From the NCBI GenBank assembly GCA_964554105.1, contig CAZKNF010000110.1, positions 1 through 7,523 on the forward strand: a DNA stretch of 7,523 nucleotides, in the 5' to 3' direction. The notes under the pieces are model-generated. The model did not search any database, was not told where the DNA came from, and saw only the letters and a list, made by a program, of their open reading frames with translations. Made by a program: the position numbers and the translations under genes. Positions 1-6,044 of the stretch are shown here, piece by piece (position 1 is the first letter of the stretch; each line of letters opens with the position of its first letter). Source of the DNA: CAZKNF01 sp964554105. GTDB taxonomy: Bacteria; Bacteroidota; Rhodothermia; Rhodothermales; VXPQ01.

Positions 1-53
1 CCCCCAACCTGCTCATTACAAGTGAGCTGCTCTACCAGTTGAGCTACGCCAGC
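1..53 (-). tRNA. trnT: tRNA-Thr (anticodon TGT), 3' part cut by window edge
   Basis: Read on the minus strand, the sequence begins with a 7-base acceptor strand (GCTGGCG, 53-47), then TA, then a D-arm with GCTC/GAGC stems around the loop AACTGGTA. The anticodon arm has GCTCA/TGAGC stems, and its 7-base loop CTTGTAA places TGT at bases 20-18. The variable region AGGTT and the start of the T-stem (GGGG) follow before the window ends. TGT reads the threonine codon ACA. About the last 20-25 bases (rest of T-arm, 3' acceptor strand) lie outside, so the acceptor stem cannot be checked. The gene lies downstream of dedA on the same strand but has its own promoter, so it is probably a separate unit, possibly the first of a tRNA cluster. 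Confidence 0.95.
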
Positions 54-87
54 TTCTCCTCGGTGCGCCGCGGCGAACAGACCGCGC

Positions 88-116
88 AAATTACGCCGGG
101 GGTCTCCCCGTGTCAA
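88..116 (-). promoter_or_regulatory. sigma70-like promoter of tRNA-Thr
   Basis: On the minus strand there is a perfect -35 hexamer TTGACA (116-111), a 17-base spacer (110-94) and a -10-like TAATTT (93-88). The distance from the -10 to the first tRNA base (53) is 34 bases, giving a short leader. Hexamer match and exact 17-base spacing make this a convincing stable-RNA promoter. The spacer is very GC-rich and contains a small inverted repeat, GGGG-AGA-CCCC. Confidence 0.75.
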
Positions 117-241
117 CCGGCGAAGTCCAGCGGCGGCTTCACTTATCCGTCAGGGAGGATGAAGTTTCGACCGCCGGACGGATCGCATGGTCACCAGTGT
201 TTATTTCGTCGCCAGGTGGATGATCGGCCGCACGTGAGCGA
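117..241. other. intergenic region between dedA and the tRNA promoter
   Basis: This holds no convincing gene. Two weak inverted repeats are visible. TGATCG/CGATCA starts at the dedA stop codon with a 12-base loop. ATCCGTC/GACGGAT (145-151 and 177-183) has a 25-base loop. Neither is followed by a T-run in the direction of dedA transcription, so neither is a convincing intrinsic terminator. The end of the operon transcript remains undefined. Confidence 0.4.
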
Positions 242-862
242 TCAGCGGTTTCGGCGATGCCGTTTGTAATACCAGCGCACGAACTGCGCAAGTGCGATCA
301 GCGCGATCACCGCGAGCACGGTCCGGCCATAGCCGCGAAGATAATCGATGATGATCGGCCAGTTTTCGCCGACTGCATATCCCGCGTAGGCAATGAGAGC
401 GGTCCAGACCGCCGCGCTTAGCGTCGCAAAAACCGCTGTTTTCCATGGATCCATCTGGCCCATTCCAACGGCGATCGAAATCACCGAGCGAAGCCCGCTG
501 AGAAATCGATTTGCGGCAACGAGGCCGTAGCCGTAGTGGTTCAGCCACCTTCGAGCCTTTCCTATCTGGGCTTTTGGGATCCATTTCAACCGGGTGGGAT
601 CCATCACCGCATCGCCGACGAGGTATCCGATCGCATACATCGTCATGAAGCCAAGCACCCCGCCAACTGTGGAGAGCAGCACGACGATGACAAAGCTCAG
701 CTTGCCGACGCCGACTAGATACCCTCCAAAAACCACTACAATATCGCCCGGAATTGGGGGGAGTATATTTTCGCCGTACGCGATGGCGAGAATCACCGCA
801 TAGGCCACAAGCGGCGACAGCGCCTCCATCCAATCGAGTACGTCGCCGAGTACTTCGCTCAT
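242..862 (-). CDS. DedA/VTT-family integral membrane protein
   Basis: A 206-residue inner-membrane protein of the DedA (SNARE-associated/VTT) family. Known members (e.g. UptA) flip undecaprenyl phosphate or phosphatidylethanolamine; E. coli YqjA/YghB affect envelope and pH homeostasis. Visible signatures are the re-entrant motif ENILPPIPGD (31-40, with E31 and D40) and NRFLSGLR followed by SVISIAVGMGQM (118-137, with R119 and R125). These match the acidic and arginine residues known to be essential in E. coli DedA proteins. Hydrophobic stretches lie near 17-29, 41-80, 143-165 and 181-196, and the tail is basic (RWYYKRHRRNR). The start is the ATG whose first bases overlap the ispF stop (ATGA, 859-862). 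A longer in-frame reading from 994 is rejected because it lies inside ispF and gives an Arg/Cys-rich non-family extension. A weak GGAG sits just before the ATG. It is the last gene of the queA-ispD-ispF operon. The exact substrate is not determinable from sequence. Confidence 0.93.
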   Translation of the reverse strand: MSEVLGDVLDWMEALSPLVAYAVILAIAYGENILPPIPGDIVVVFGGYLVGVGKLSFVIVVLLSTVGGVLGFMTMYAIGYLVGDAVMDPTRLKWIPKAQIGKARRWLNHYGYGLVAANRFLSGLRSVISIAVGMGQMDPWKTAVFATLSAAVWTALIAYAGYAVGENWPIIIDYLRGYGRTVLAVIALIALAQFVRWYYKRHRRNR

Positions 863-1350
863 TTCTCCGCGGCATTCAGACGAACGACGGTGCATACGGC
901 ATAAGCGGCTGCACCCTCCTCCCGTCCTACGAAGCCAATACCCTCGCCGCGTGTCGCCTTCACGGAAACACTGTTCGTCTCGGCCTGCAGGCATTCCGAA
1001 AGATTCGATCGCATCTTATCGATGAACGGGCGCAGTCTTGGGGCTTCGAGGACGACGGTAGCATCCACATTGTTGACGCGGTATCCCTTCTCGGAAACGA
1101 GTTGAACGACCTCGCGAAGCAGATCCTTGCTATCCGCGTCCTTCCACATCGGGTCGGAATCGGGGAAGTGCGTGCCGAGGTCTCCCAGTGCCACGGCCCC
1201 CAAGAGAGCGTCGGCGACGGCATGCAGTAGAATATCCGCATCCGAGTGCCCCTCAAGGCCACGGTCGAAGGGCACATCGACACCTCCGATTACGAGCCGG
1301 CGGTCTTCAGCCCAGCGATGCACGTCATATCCGAATCCGATCCGCATCAT
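859..1350 (-). CDS. ispF: 2-C-methyl-D-erythritol 2,4-cyclodiphosphate synthase
   Basis: IspF cyclises CDP-methylerythritol 2-phosphate to methylerythritol cyclodiphosphate with release of CMP, the fifth step of the MEP isoprenoid pathway. It is a cytosolic trimer. The 163 residues match the usual family length (about 155-165). The zinc ligands are visible: D9 and H11 in GYDVHR and H43 in the HSDADILLHAVADALLGA block (35-52). HFPDSD (61-66) and KAT...E..GFVGREEG (131-146) give the cytidine/phosphate site. The start at 1350 is favoured because its ATG overlaps the ispD stop in ATGA; a second ATG follows directly (M2), so the true start could be one codon later. The 3' end overlaps the dedA start by 4 bases. 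Translational coupling with ispD fits their consecutive-pathway roles (IspE, the step between, is not in this window). All key residues are present and nothing suggests inactivity. Confidence 0.98.
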   Translation of the reverse strand: MMRIGFGYDVHRWAEDRRLVIGGVDVPFDRGLEGHSDADILLHAVADALLGAVALGDLGTHFPDSDPMWKDADSKDLLREVVQLVSEKGYRVNNVDATVVLEAPRLRPFIDKMRSNLSECLQAETNSVSVKATRGEGIGFVGREEGAAAYAVCTVVRLNAAEK

Positions 1351-2054
1351 CGCGATTCATCAACATGTATGGACTGCCACAGGGCTTGAGCCAGCTCCCA
1401 GTCGGCATCTGTCGTGATCTTGATATTGGTGGAGGAGCCGTCAACGACTCGTACCTCACGTCCCGTGCGCTGTACGAGTGCAACGTCATCCGTCTCACGA
1501 TATTCCCCCTGTCTTGCGCTGCGATGCGCATCATCGAACCAGTCGCGTCGAAATCCCTGCGGCGTCTGCATCCGATACAATCCGGATCGAGGGATTGTCC
1601 GCTCGAAATAGTGGTCGGCCCCGAGACGAAGGGTATCGGTGACCGCGACGGCAAGCGCGGCGGCACCGTATTCGCGGACGGCTTCGATCAGAGCAGTGAC
1701 GCGCTCGCCTGAAAGGAACGGACGCACCGCGTCATGGACCAGAACGATCTCAACGGGATCAGGCACGGCAGCCAGCGCGGCGGCCACCGATGCCTGCCGC
1801 GAATCTCCACCCTGCACGACATCGGAGAGCTTGTGGATCCCGTCACGTCTAAGCGCGGCGGCCAGATCGGCAACGTCGCTCGGTGGTACCGCGACGACGA
1901 TGGATCCAACCAGAGGATGCCTCTCAAAGATGTCGAGCGTACGACGGAGAATCGGCGCTCCGCCAAGCAGGCGAAACTGCTTTCGCGTTCCTCCCATCCG
2001 CTTGCCGCTGCCGGCGGCGGGGACGAGCACCGCTACGTTTGACGAATCATTCAT
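1347..2054 (-). CDS. ispD: 2-C-methyl-D-erythritol 4-phosphate cytidylyltransferase
   Basis: IspD joins CTP and methylerythritol 4-phosphate to give CDP-methylerythritol plus pyrophosphate, the third step of the MEP pathway. It is a cytosolic dimer. The 235-residue protein has the full Rossmann-like nucleotidyltransferase signature: PAAGSGKRM (12-20) and K25 of KQF for CTP phosphate binding, GGDSRQASV (82-90), the metal-binding VHDAVRP (106-112), T139 and R156 at the methylerythritol-phosphate site, TPQGF (164-168), TDD (188-190) and NIKIT (210-214) with the catalytic-type K212. The length is normal. The start ATG follows the queA stop without any gap (TGAATG), and the stop overlaps the ispF ATG, so it is almost certainly co-transcribed and translationally coupled on both sides. 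No Shine-Dalgarno sequence is visible before the start. It is a separate protein, not the IspDF fusion seen in some alphaproteobacteria and Campylobacter relatives. Confidence 0.98.
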   Translation of the reverse strand: MNDSSNVAVLVPAAGSGKRMGGTRKQFRLLGGAPILRRTLDIFERHPLVGSIVVAVPPSDVADLAAALRRDGIHKLSDVVQGGDSRQASVAAALAAVPDPVEIVLVHDAVRPFLSGERVTALIEAVREYGAAALAVAVTDTLRLGADHYFERTIPRSGLYRMQTPQGFRRDWFDDAHRSARQGEYRETDDVALVQRTGREVRVVDGSSTNIKITTDADWELAQALWQSIHVDESR

Positions 2055-3101
2055 TCAGATGATGAGCATCGCGTCCCCGAATGAGAACATTCTGTACTCC
2101 TCTTTCATAGCCTCCTCATACGCCTTGAAAATAAAGTCATATCCCCCGAAAGCAGCCGCCAGCATCAGCAGGGTGCTTCTCGGCATATGAAAGTTCGTAA
2201 GGATCCGCTCAGTGATGCGGAATTCATAGGGCGGATAGATGAATTTATCCGTCCATCCTCGATCGGCCTTCAGCGTATTAGCGGCGGAGAGACTCGACTC
2301 GATGGCCCGGACGCAGGTCGTGCCCACTGCCGTAACAGTATTTTCCTCCGATTGAAGCGCCTTATTGACAGCGTCAGCCGTCTCAGGCGGAACGATGTAG
2401 TGCTCGGAGTCCATCCGGTGCTTCGTCAGGTCCTCGACTTCGACGGGGCGGAATGTACCGAGCCCGACGTGAAGCGTTACAGGCTTAATGATGACGCCGA
2501 GCTCTTTCAATTCTTCGACGAGCCGCGTTGTAAAGTGAAGTCCGGCGGTCGGAGCGGCGACGGCGCCGCGCTTCTCAGCGAACATCGTCTGGTACCGATC
2601 GCGATCCGCCATCTCCACGTCGCGCTTGATGTAGGGCGGCAGCGGCGTTTCCCCGATTTCGTCGATCTTATCGTAGAGCTCGATGTTGTTGCCTTCGAAG
2701 ACGAAGCGGATCGTTCGGCCGCGTGACGTCGTATTGTCGATGACTTCGGCAATCAATCCGTTCTCGAAGTACAGCTTGTTGCCGATGCGAATTTTCCTGG
2801 CTGGATCGACGATGACATCCCAGAGGCGGCTTTCCGGATTCAACTCGCGCAGAAGAAATACTTCAATTCTGGCGCCGGTCTTCTCCTTATTTCCGAAGAG
2901 TCGCGCTGGAAATACTTTCGTATCATTCACAACCATAACGTCCCCTTCCCGGAAATAGTCGGGTAGGTCCGATACCTTTCGGTGCTCGATTGTTTTATCC
3001 TGCCGGTTCAGCACCATCAACCGGGCTGAGTCACGAGGATCGGCAGGATACTTCGCGACGAGATTCTTAGGATACTCGTAAATGAAATCCGAGAGCTTCA
3101 T
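2055..3101 (-). CDS. queA: S-adenosylmethionine:tRNA ribosyltransferase-isomerase QueA
   Basis: QueA transfers and isomerises the ribose of S-adenosylmethionine onto preQ1 at the wobble position of GUN-anticodon tRNAs, giving epoxyqueuosine, the penultimate step of queuosine synthesis. It acts in the cytosol. The 348 residues match the family length. Conserved blocks are visible in order: NDTKVFPARL (59-68), GETPLPPYI (150-158), YQTMFA (170-175), GAVAAPTAGLHF (179-190), HVGLGTF (211-217), GTTCVRAIES (260-269), TNFHMPRSTLLML (302-314) and FSFGDAMLI (339-347). The central RLWDVIVDPARKIRIGN part (92-108) resembles Bacteroidota QueA proteins as I remember them, a useful lineage clue. The start at 3101 gives the standard MKLSDF-type N-terminus. 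No Shine-Dalgarno is seen, which is common in that phylum. It is the first gene of the operon; a promoter is proposed about 90-120 bases upstream. Confidence 0.98.
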   Translation of the reverse strand: MKLSDFIYEYPKNLVAKYPADPRDSARLMVLNRQDKTIEHRKVSDLPDYFREGDVMVVNDTKVFPARLFGNKEKTGARIEVFLLRELNPESRLWDVIVDPARKIRIGNKLYFENGLIAEVIDNTTSRGRTIRFVFEGNNIELYDKIDEIGETPLPPYIKRDVEMADRDRYQTMFAEKRGAVAAPTAGLHFTTRLVEELKELGVIIKPVTLHVGLGTFRPVEVEDLTKHRMDSEHYIVPPETADAVNKALQSEENTVTAVGTTCVRAIESSLSAANTLKADRGWTDKFIYPPYEFRITERILTNFHMPRSTLLMLAAAFGGYDFIFKAYEEAMKEEYRMFSFGDAMLII

Positions 3102-3321
3102 GTATTAACTGCGTGATGAGGTGCTCTTGATGGCAAAGGGGATGGACCGGCTAAATTGGCCGCCGATCGGCCCGATTCGGCGAAAATCGCCTAAATATAG
3201 CGTCGAAGTGAGCCCAGTCCAAACGCTCGACCGCTTCGCGCGTTTCCGCCGATGCCTGATCGGGGACCGGCTGCTTCGGAGATCGTCTTCACTTTTTGCC
3301 CGCTTTCGCTTTTCCGCGGCG
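3102..3321. other. divergent intergenic region between queA and the lipoprotein gene
   Basis: About 220 bases separate queA (minus) from the preferred start of the lipoprotein gene (plus). It is open in the lipoprotein frame from 3121, but that stretch would encode an Arg-rich leader unlike a lipoprotein signal and would cover the queA promoter, so I read it as non-coding. Around 3159-3191 there are GC-rich repeats built on CCGATCGG/CCGATTCGG and GGCGAAAATCGCC that could fold. A plus-strand promoter is not obvious; TTGATG (3127-3132) followed at some distance by TAAATT (3152-3157) is the only weak candidate. I see no cobalamin riboswitch core such as GCCACTG. Confidence 0.4.
3192..3223 (-). 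promoter_or_regulatory. candidate Bacteroidota-type promoter of the queA operon
   Basis: On the minus strand, TTTG (3223-3220), a 20-base spacer (3219-3200) and TATATTTA (3199-3192) fit the known Bacteroidota housekeeping pattern of a -33 TTG/TTTG and a -7 TAnnTTTG, with one mismatch in the last base. Transcription would start near 3185, leaving a leader of about 85 bases before the queA ATG. A small stem-loop (GGCGA/TCGCC, 3179-3191) lies at the predicted start of the transcript. This is pattern matching only and unproven. Confidence 0.45.
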
Positions 3322-3795
3322 TTGCGCCTCCCGCTCGTAACGGTCTTATTGGCGGCGATTTGGCTGGTTGGCTGCGATCATGGTCTCGAGCCTCCAGCAG
3401 AACCGGCAACGGGTGTAATCCAAGCACGAATAACGTATGAAGGCGGCTTGGAGTCGTGGCCTCGGAGTGATTCACTCCGCGACTTGCGCTTCGTCGCCAT
3501 GCGATTCGTTCCGAGCGACACGGCTGACTTTCTTCAGCTGAACCGGATGGTCTTCAGCGAAGGACTCGAACGCAACGTCGAGGCACAGGACATCACCATA
3601 CCTCAAGTCGAGACGGGGCTGTTCGTGTATTCGGGCGTCGCTCAGCAGTTTACGACTGATCTGTTCGATTGGCGCCCGGTGGGGATCGTGACCCAGAATG
3701 ACGGCATCTTCGTCGTCTCGGAAGATGAAACGACGACCGTCGACGTCGTCGTCAACTTTGACAACCCTCCTCCCTTTCCGCCCCCTCAGCCATGA
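3322..3795 (+). CDS. small uncharacterised lipoprotein paired with TonB-dependent receptor
   Basis: I do not recognise a named family. From a TTG at 3322 the protein has 157 residues: a short basic start (MRLP), a hydrophobic core (LVTVLLAAIWLVG) and a lipobox LVGC with the lipidated cysteine at residue 18 (codon at 3373). The mature part (140 residues) is acidic and looks beta-rich: an ARITYEGG strand with a nearby WPRSD, then DLRFVAMRFVP, ITIPQV, GLFVYSGVA, PVGIVTQNDGIFVV and TTVDVVVNF, ending in a proline-rich tail (NPPPFPPPQP). It is probably anchored in the outer membrane. Its stop overlaps the receptor ATG (ATGA, 3792-3795), so the two are translationally coupled and likely work together, perhaps as an accessory surface or periplasmic ligand binder. 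The start is uncertain: in-frame GTG 3121, ATG 3130, ATG 3142 and GTG 3208 would add a 38-67 residue Arg-rich leader before the signal peptide, which seems unlikely. No Shine-Dalgarno is visible. Confidence 0.75.
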   Translation: MRLPLVTVLLAAIWLVGCDHGLEPPAEPATGVIQARITYEGGLESWPRSDSLRDLRFVAMRFVPSDTADFLQLNRMVFSEGLERNVEAQDITIPQVETGLFVYSGVAQQFTTDLFDWRPVGIVTQNDGIFVVSEDETTTVDVVVNFDNPPPFPPPQP

Positions 3796-6044
3796 GCTCG
3801 CGCCAAATTCGTATAGCTGTGGCCGTCGGGCTGGTTCTGGTGGCGACAGCGAGTATTTTGATTCCCTCAGCGCACGCTCAGGGCGCAATCGTCGGAACTG
3901 TCGTGGACGACAGCGGCGAACAGCTTCCCGGCATCAATGTGTTCATTGAAGACACGGGATTCGGTGCAGCGACCGATCTCCAGGGTGACTATCGCATACG
4001 AGGCGTTCCAGCCGGCCGCCAGGAGGTGACGGCCTCGGCAATCGGCTACGAGCCGGCACGCGGCCAGGTGGTAGTCCGGGACGGCGAAGACGCCCGGCTC
4101 GATTTCGTACTCGAAGAAACCACGATTCAGGCCGACGAAGTCGTCGTAACGGCCTCACGCCGTGAACAGCTTTCGAGCCGCGTTGCCGCAAGCGTGAGCA
4201 GCCTCGGGCCACAGGAGATCCAGGCACGAAACAGCGTTTCTCTGGACGATGCGCTCCAGCATGTCTCGGGTGTGCAGATGTCTGGGAATCAGGTCAATAT
4301 CAGAGGCTCCTCGGGTTTTTCGTACAACACGGGGAGCCGCGTTCTATTGCTCGTTGACGGCCTGCCGATGCTTCGCCCGGATGCGGACGGCATTCCGTTC
4401 GATGCGCTGCCTATGAATCAGGTTGCTCGGATTGAGGTGCTGAAGGGTCCGGGATCGGCACTGTACGGCGGCGGCGCTCTCGGAGGGGTCATCAACGTGA
4501 TCACGAAAGACTTTCCCGATCGTCCGGAAACTTCCATAGAAGCCTTCGGTGGATTCTACGACCCGGTTCGATACGACATCTGGCGTGATGCGTGGGACGG
4601 CGCCGGCGAGATGCGGCCAATCGGCGGTCTTTCGGCTGGACATGCCCGGCGATTCAGTCGTGGAGGCGGCATGTGGATTTCTCTCGCTTATCGCGGCGAT
4701 GCGGGTCATTTGCGTCTAAATCAAAGCCGCCAGATTCAGGGCTACTCGAAAATCGGTATTCCCCTCGGCGCGGTTACGCGATTGAGTATTCTGACTGGCG
4801 TCACGCGCCGCACGTCGGATGCCTTCATCTTTTGGAACGGCGCCCGGGATGCATTGAATCCCGGTCAGATCGATTTTGGCCGATCGGAGCCTGGAGCCGG
4901 CTCGACGGACAATCTCGTCAATGAGCTGTCCTTTCAGCCCTCATTGACACGTGTTGTGGGACAGAATCTGTATTACGCCGTCCGCGGGCGGCTTTTCGGT
5001 GTGCTGATTCAGCCCCTCGATGACGACGGAGATCCGAGACCGCTGAGCAGTGGAACGGTCGGATTTCGGTACGGCGGCGAAATTCAGCTGAATTACAGTT
5101 CACAGGCGACGCGGCATATCACTGCCGGCATCACCGGGGATGCGAATGCCACACGCTCGAGCATCTACGTGGATGAGGAGGCAGTCCAAAGCCAGCCGGA
5201 GGGAGCTGTGTTCGTTCAGTGGGAGGAGACGCTCGCGGATCGCCTCGATCTTGCAGCCGGAGCCCGCTTCGACATCTACCGCGTGCGGCAGGGCGTTGTC
5301 GAGCAAAAGCTGAGCCCGAAGCTAAGCGCTTCCTACCTGTTGTCGGATGGTCTTGTAATGCGAGCCGCTTATGGCGAAGGATTTCGGGTTCCTAGTGTGG
5401 CCGAGCGCTTCGTCAGCGATACCGACTATCTGCCCATCGTCCCGAATTTCGACGTCCGCCCGGAAGTCTCACGGAGCTATGAAGTCGGCTTGCGTGCATC
5501 TCCCCTCTTGGGTGGATGGGCAGTCATGATCGACGGTGCGTGGTTCTGGAACGACTACAGGCGCCTCGTTGAGCCGACATTTGTACCTAGCGAACGTGCA
5601 TTTCAATTCATTAATCTAACCCGCGCTCGAATCCGTGGGGGCGAGGTGAATCTAGAAGCCACCATGCCATCCCGGCTCGTGCGATTTCAGTCGGGATACA
5701 CGTATTTGGATGCAAAGGACCTATCTGCTGACGAGCCGCTCGTTTTCCGCTCGAGGCACCTTCTGAAGACATCCGCGACGCTGGACATCTGGCGCGTGGA
5801 AGCGGGCGTCGATTTTCGTTTCACAAGCCGGCCGGAACGCGTCGACTCTGACTTTGCCCTCTTCGTCAAAGATGCGGAACGAGTGCTGGCGACCCGGGTG
5901 GTCGATCTGCGCATCGGCTCTCAGTGGCGCGGCATTCGAGCCACGTTCCATGTAAAGAATGCTCTCGATTATTACTATCTCGAAAGACCAGCTCTCCTTG
6001 CACCACAACGTCATTTCATGCTCCAGGCATCGACGCAGTTCTGA
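3792..6044 (+). CDS. TonB-dependent outer-membrane receptor with carboxypeptidase-regulatory-like domain
   Basis: A 750-residue outer-membrane transporter that imports a ligand using energy from TonB-ExbBD. The signal peptide spans 1-29, with cleavage likely after SAHA. An N-terminal carboxypeptidase-D regulatory-like domain occupies about 31-109 (GTVVDDSGEQLPGINVFIED, then QGDYRIRGVPAG). A TonB-box-like DEVVVTASR lies at 115-123. The plug spans about 125-240, with ARIEVLKGPGSALYGGGALG at 212-231 followed by GVINVITK. The remainder is the beta-barrel, with GEGFRVPSVAERF (528-540), RPEVSRSYEVGLR (556-568), RIRGGEVNLE (613-622) and a C-terminal strand ending in F750 as the BAM signal. The length and single plug place it with siderophore/cobalamin-type receptors rather than the longer SusC class. 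The start is fixed by ATGA overlap with the lipoprotein stop. The substrate is inferred only from the convergent cobalamin-binding-like gene, whose 3' end overlaps this one by 29 bases. Confidence 0.96.
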   Translation: MSSRQIRIAVAVGLVLVATASILIPSAHAQGAIVGTVVDDSGEQLPGINVFIEDTGFGAATDLQGDYRIRGVPAGRQEVTASAIGYEPARGQVVVRDGEDARLDFVLEETTIQADEVVVTASRREQLSSRVAASVSSLGPQEIQARNSVSLDDALQHVSGVQMSGNQVNIRGSSGFSYNTGSRVLLLVDGLPMLRPDADGIPFDALPMNQVARIEVLKGPGSALYGGGALGGVINVITKDFPDRPETSIEAFGGFYDPVRYDIWRDAWDGAGEMRPIGGLSAGHARRFSRGGGMWISLAYRGDAGHLRLNQSRQIQGYSKIGIPLGAVTRLSILTGVTRRTSDAFIFWNGARDALNPGQIDFGRSEPGAGSTDNLVNELSFQPSLTRVVGQNLYYAVRGRLFGVLIQPLDDDGDPRPLSSGTVGFRYGGEIQLNYSSQATRHITAGITGDANATRSSIYVDEEAVQSQPEGAVFVQWEETLADRLDLAAGARFDIYRVRQGVVEQKLSPKLSASYLLSDGLVMRAAYGEGFRVPSVAERFVSDTDYLPIVPNFDVRPEVSRSYEVGLRASPLLGGWAVMIDGAWFWNDYRRLVEPTFVPSERAFQFINLTRARIRGGEVNLEATMPSRLVRFQSGYTYLDAKDLSADEPLVFRSRHLLKTSATLDIWRVEAGVDFRFTSRPERVDSDFALFVKDAERVLATRVVDLRIGSQWRGIRATFHVKNALDYYYLERPALLAPQRHFMLQASTQF

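Noticed and set aside
145..183. Inverted repeat ATCCGTC/GACGGAT as a terminator of the dedA operon
   Set aside because: A 25-base loop and no following T-run make intrinsic termination unlikely.
863..994. 44-residue N-terminal extension of the DedA protein
   Set aside because: It lies wholly inside ispF, is Arg/Cys-rich without family similarity, and the ATGA overlap start at 862 gives a standard DedA N-terminus.
2187..2726. 179-residue plus-strand open frame
   Set aside because: It is fully antisense to queA, whose conserved motifs cover the same stretch; a frame shadow.
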